Assembly (NCBI GenBank): GCA_003339415.1
Contig: PDHQ01000467.1
Coordinates: forward strand, 1 to 21,887
Source of the DNA: Ophiocordyceps camponoti-saundersi (nom. inval.)
Taxonomy: Eukaryota; Ascomycota; Sordariomycetes; Hypocreales; Ophiocordycipitaceae
Length of the DNA: 21,887 nt
Direction: 5' to 3'
Part shown: piece after piece, positions 21,706 to 21,887 of the stretch
Position numbering within the stretch: position 1 is the first letter of the stretch
How the letters are laid out: every line of letters starts with the position of its first letter
Position numbers and translations under genes: made by a program
Notes under the pieces: model-generated
The model's input: the letters and a program-made list of their open reading frames with translations, nothing else
What the model was told of the DNA's origin: nothing
The model's database searches: none

Positions 21706-21760
21706 AAATATATTTACCTTATATATAATATTATTATATTAATAATTTTAAAAATATTAA

Positions 21761-21887
<127 letters not shown>

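Overview
This is RIP-ravaged, transposon-only DNA from a filamentous ascomycete (Pezizomycotina). The sequence is extremely AT-rich. CpA and its complement TpG are almost absent (a few dozen TG by eye in 21.9 kb, where base composition alone would predict many hundreds), while CpG is common. That is the mark of repeat-induced point mutation (RIP) turning CpA into TpA on both strands. As a result TGA and ATG codons are nearly gone, CAA/CAG/TGG codons have become TAA/TAG, and no intact gene survives on either strand. Old reading frames can still be followed by reading through TAA/TAG.

Layout. (1) 1-168: a (TAA)n tract. (2) 268-2339: unidentified degraded sequence with a TATA box and CT-rich tract near 394-478. 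(3) 2345-9621: a complete Ty1/Copia-type LTR retrotransposon on the minus strand, with 301-bp LTRs, a CTTAT target duplication, and Gag, integrase, reverse transcriptase and RNase H all recognisable. An extra 1.4 kb between pol and the 3' LTR holds a TATA/CT-rich promoter-like block and a possible antisense frame. (4) 9622-13055 and 19780 to about 21000: two halves of an older, more eroded plus-strand Tad-like LINE ('LINE B'). The Copia element probably landed in its 5' part. (5) 13056-19779: a second Tad-like LINE ('LINE A'), plus strand, inserted into the reverse transcriptase of LINE B about 50 bp after its catalytic Asp pair and flanked by a 15-bp duplication. It keeps ORF1 and ORF2 in uninterrupted phase and has a long 3' part carrying a minus-strand frame of 413 codons. 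(6) 21025-21705: another minus-strand frame downstream of LINE B ORF2. (7) 21761-21887: a (TTA)n tract.

How it fits together. This is a nested retrotransposon stack: LINE B is oldest, Copia and LINE A are younger. All were disabled by the same process: start codons ATG to ATA, catalytic Asp to Asn in the reverse transcriptases, Gln/Trp to stop. The most interesting non-standard features are the antisense frames placed 3' of the pol genes, two with a TATA box upstream, and the finding that both end tracts are pure for exactly 127 nt. The latter suggests that the window is a whole de Bruijn-graph contig ending in a collapsed microsatellite.

Domain calls rest on my reading of degraded translations without database searches.
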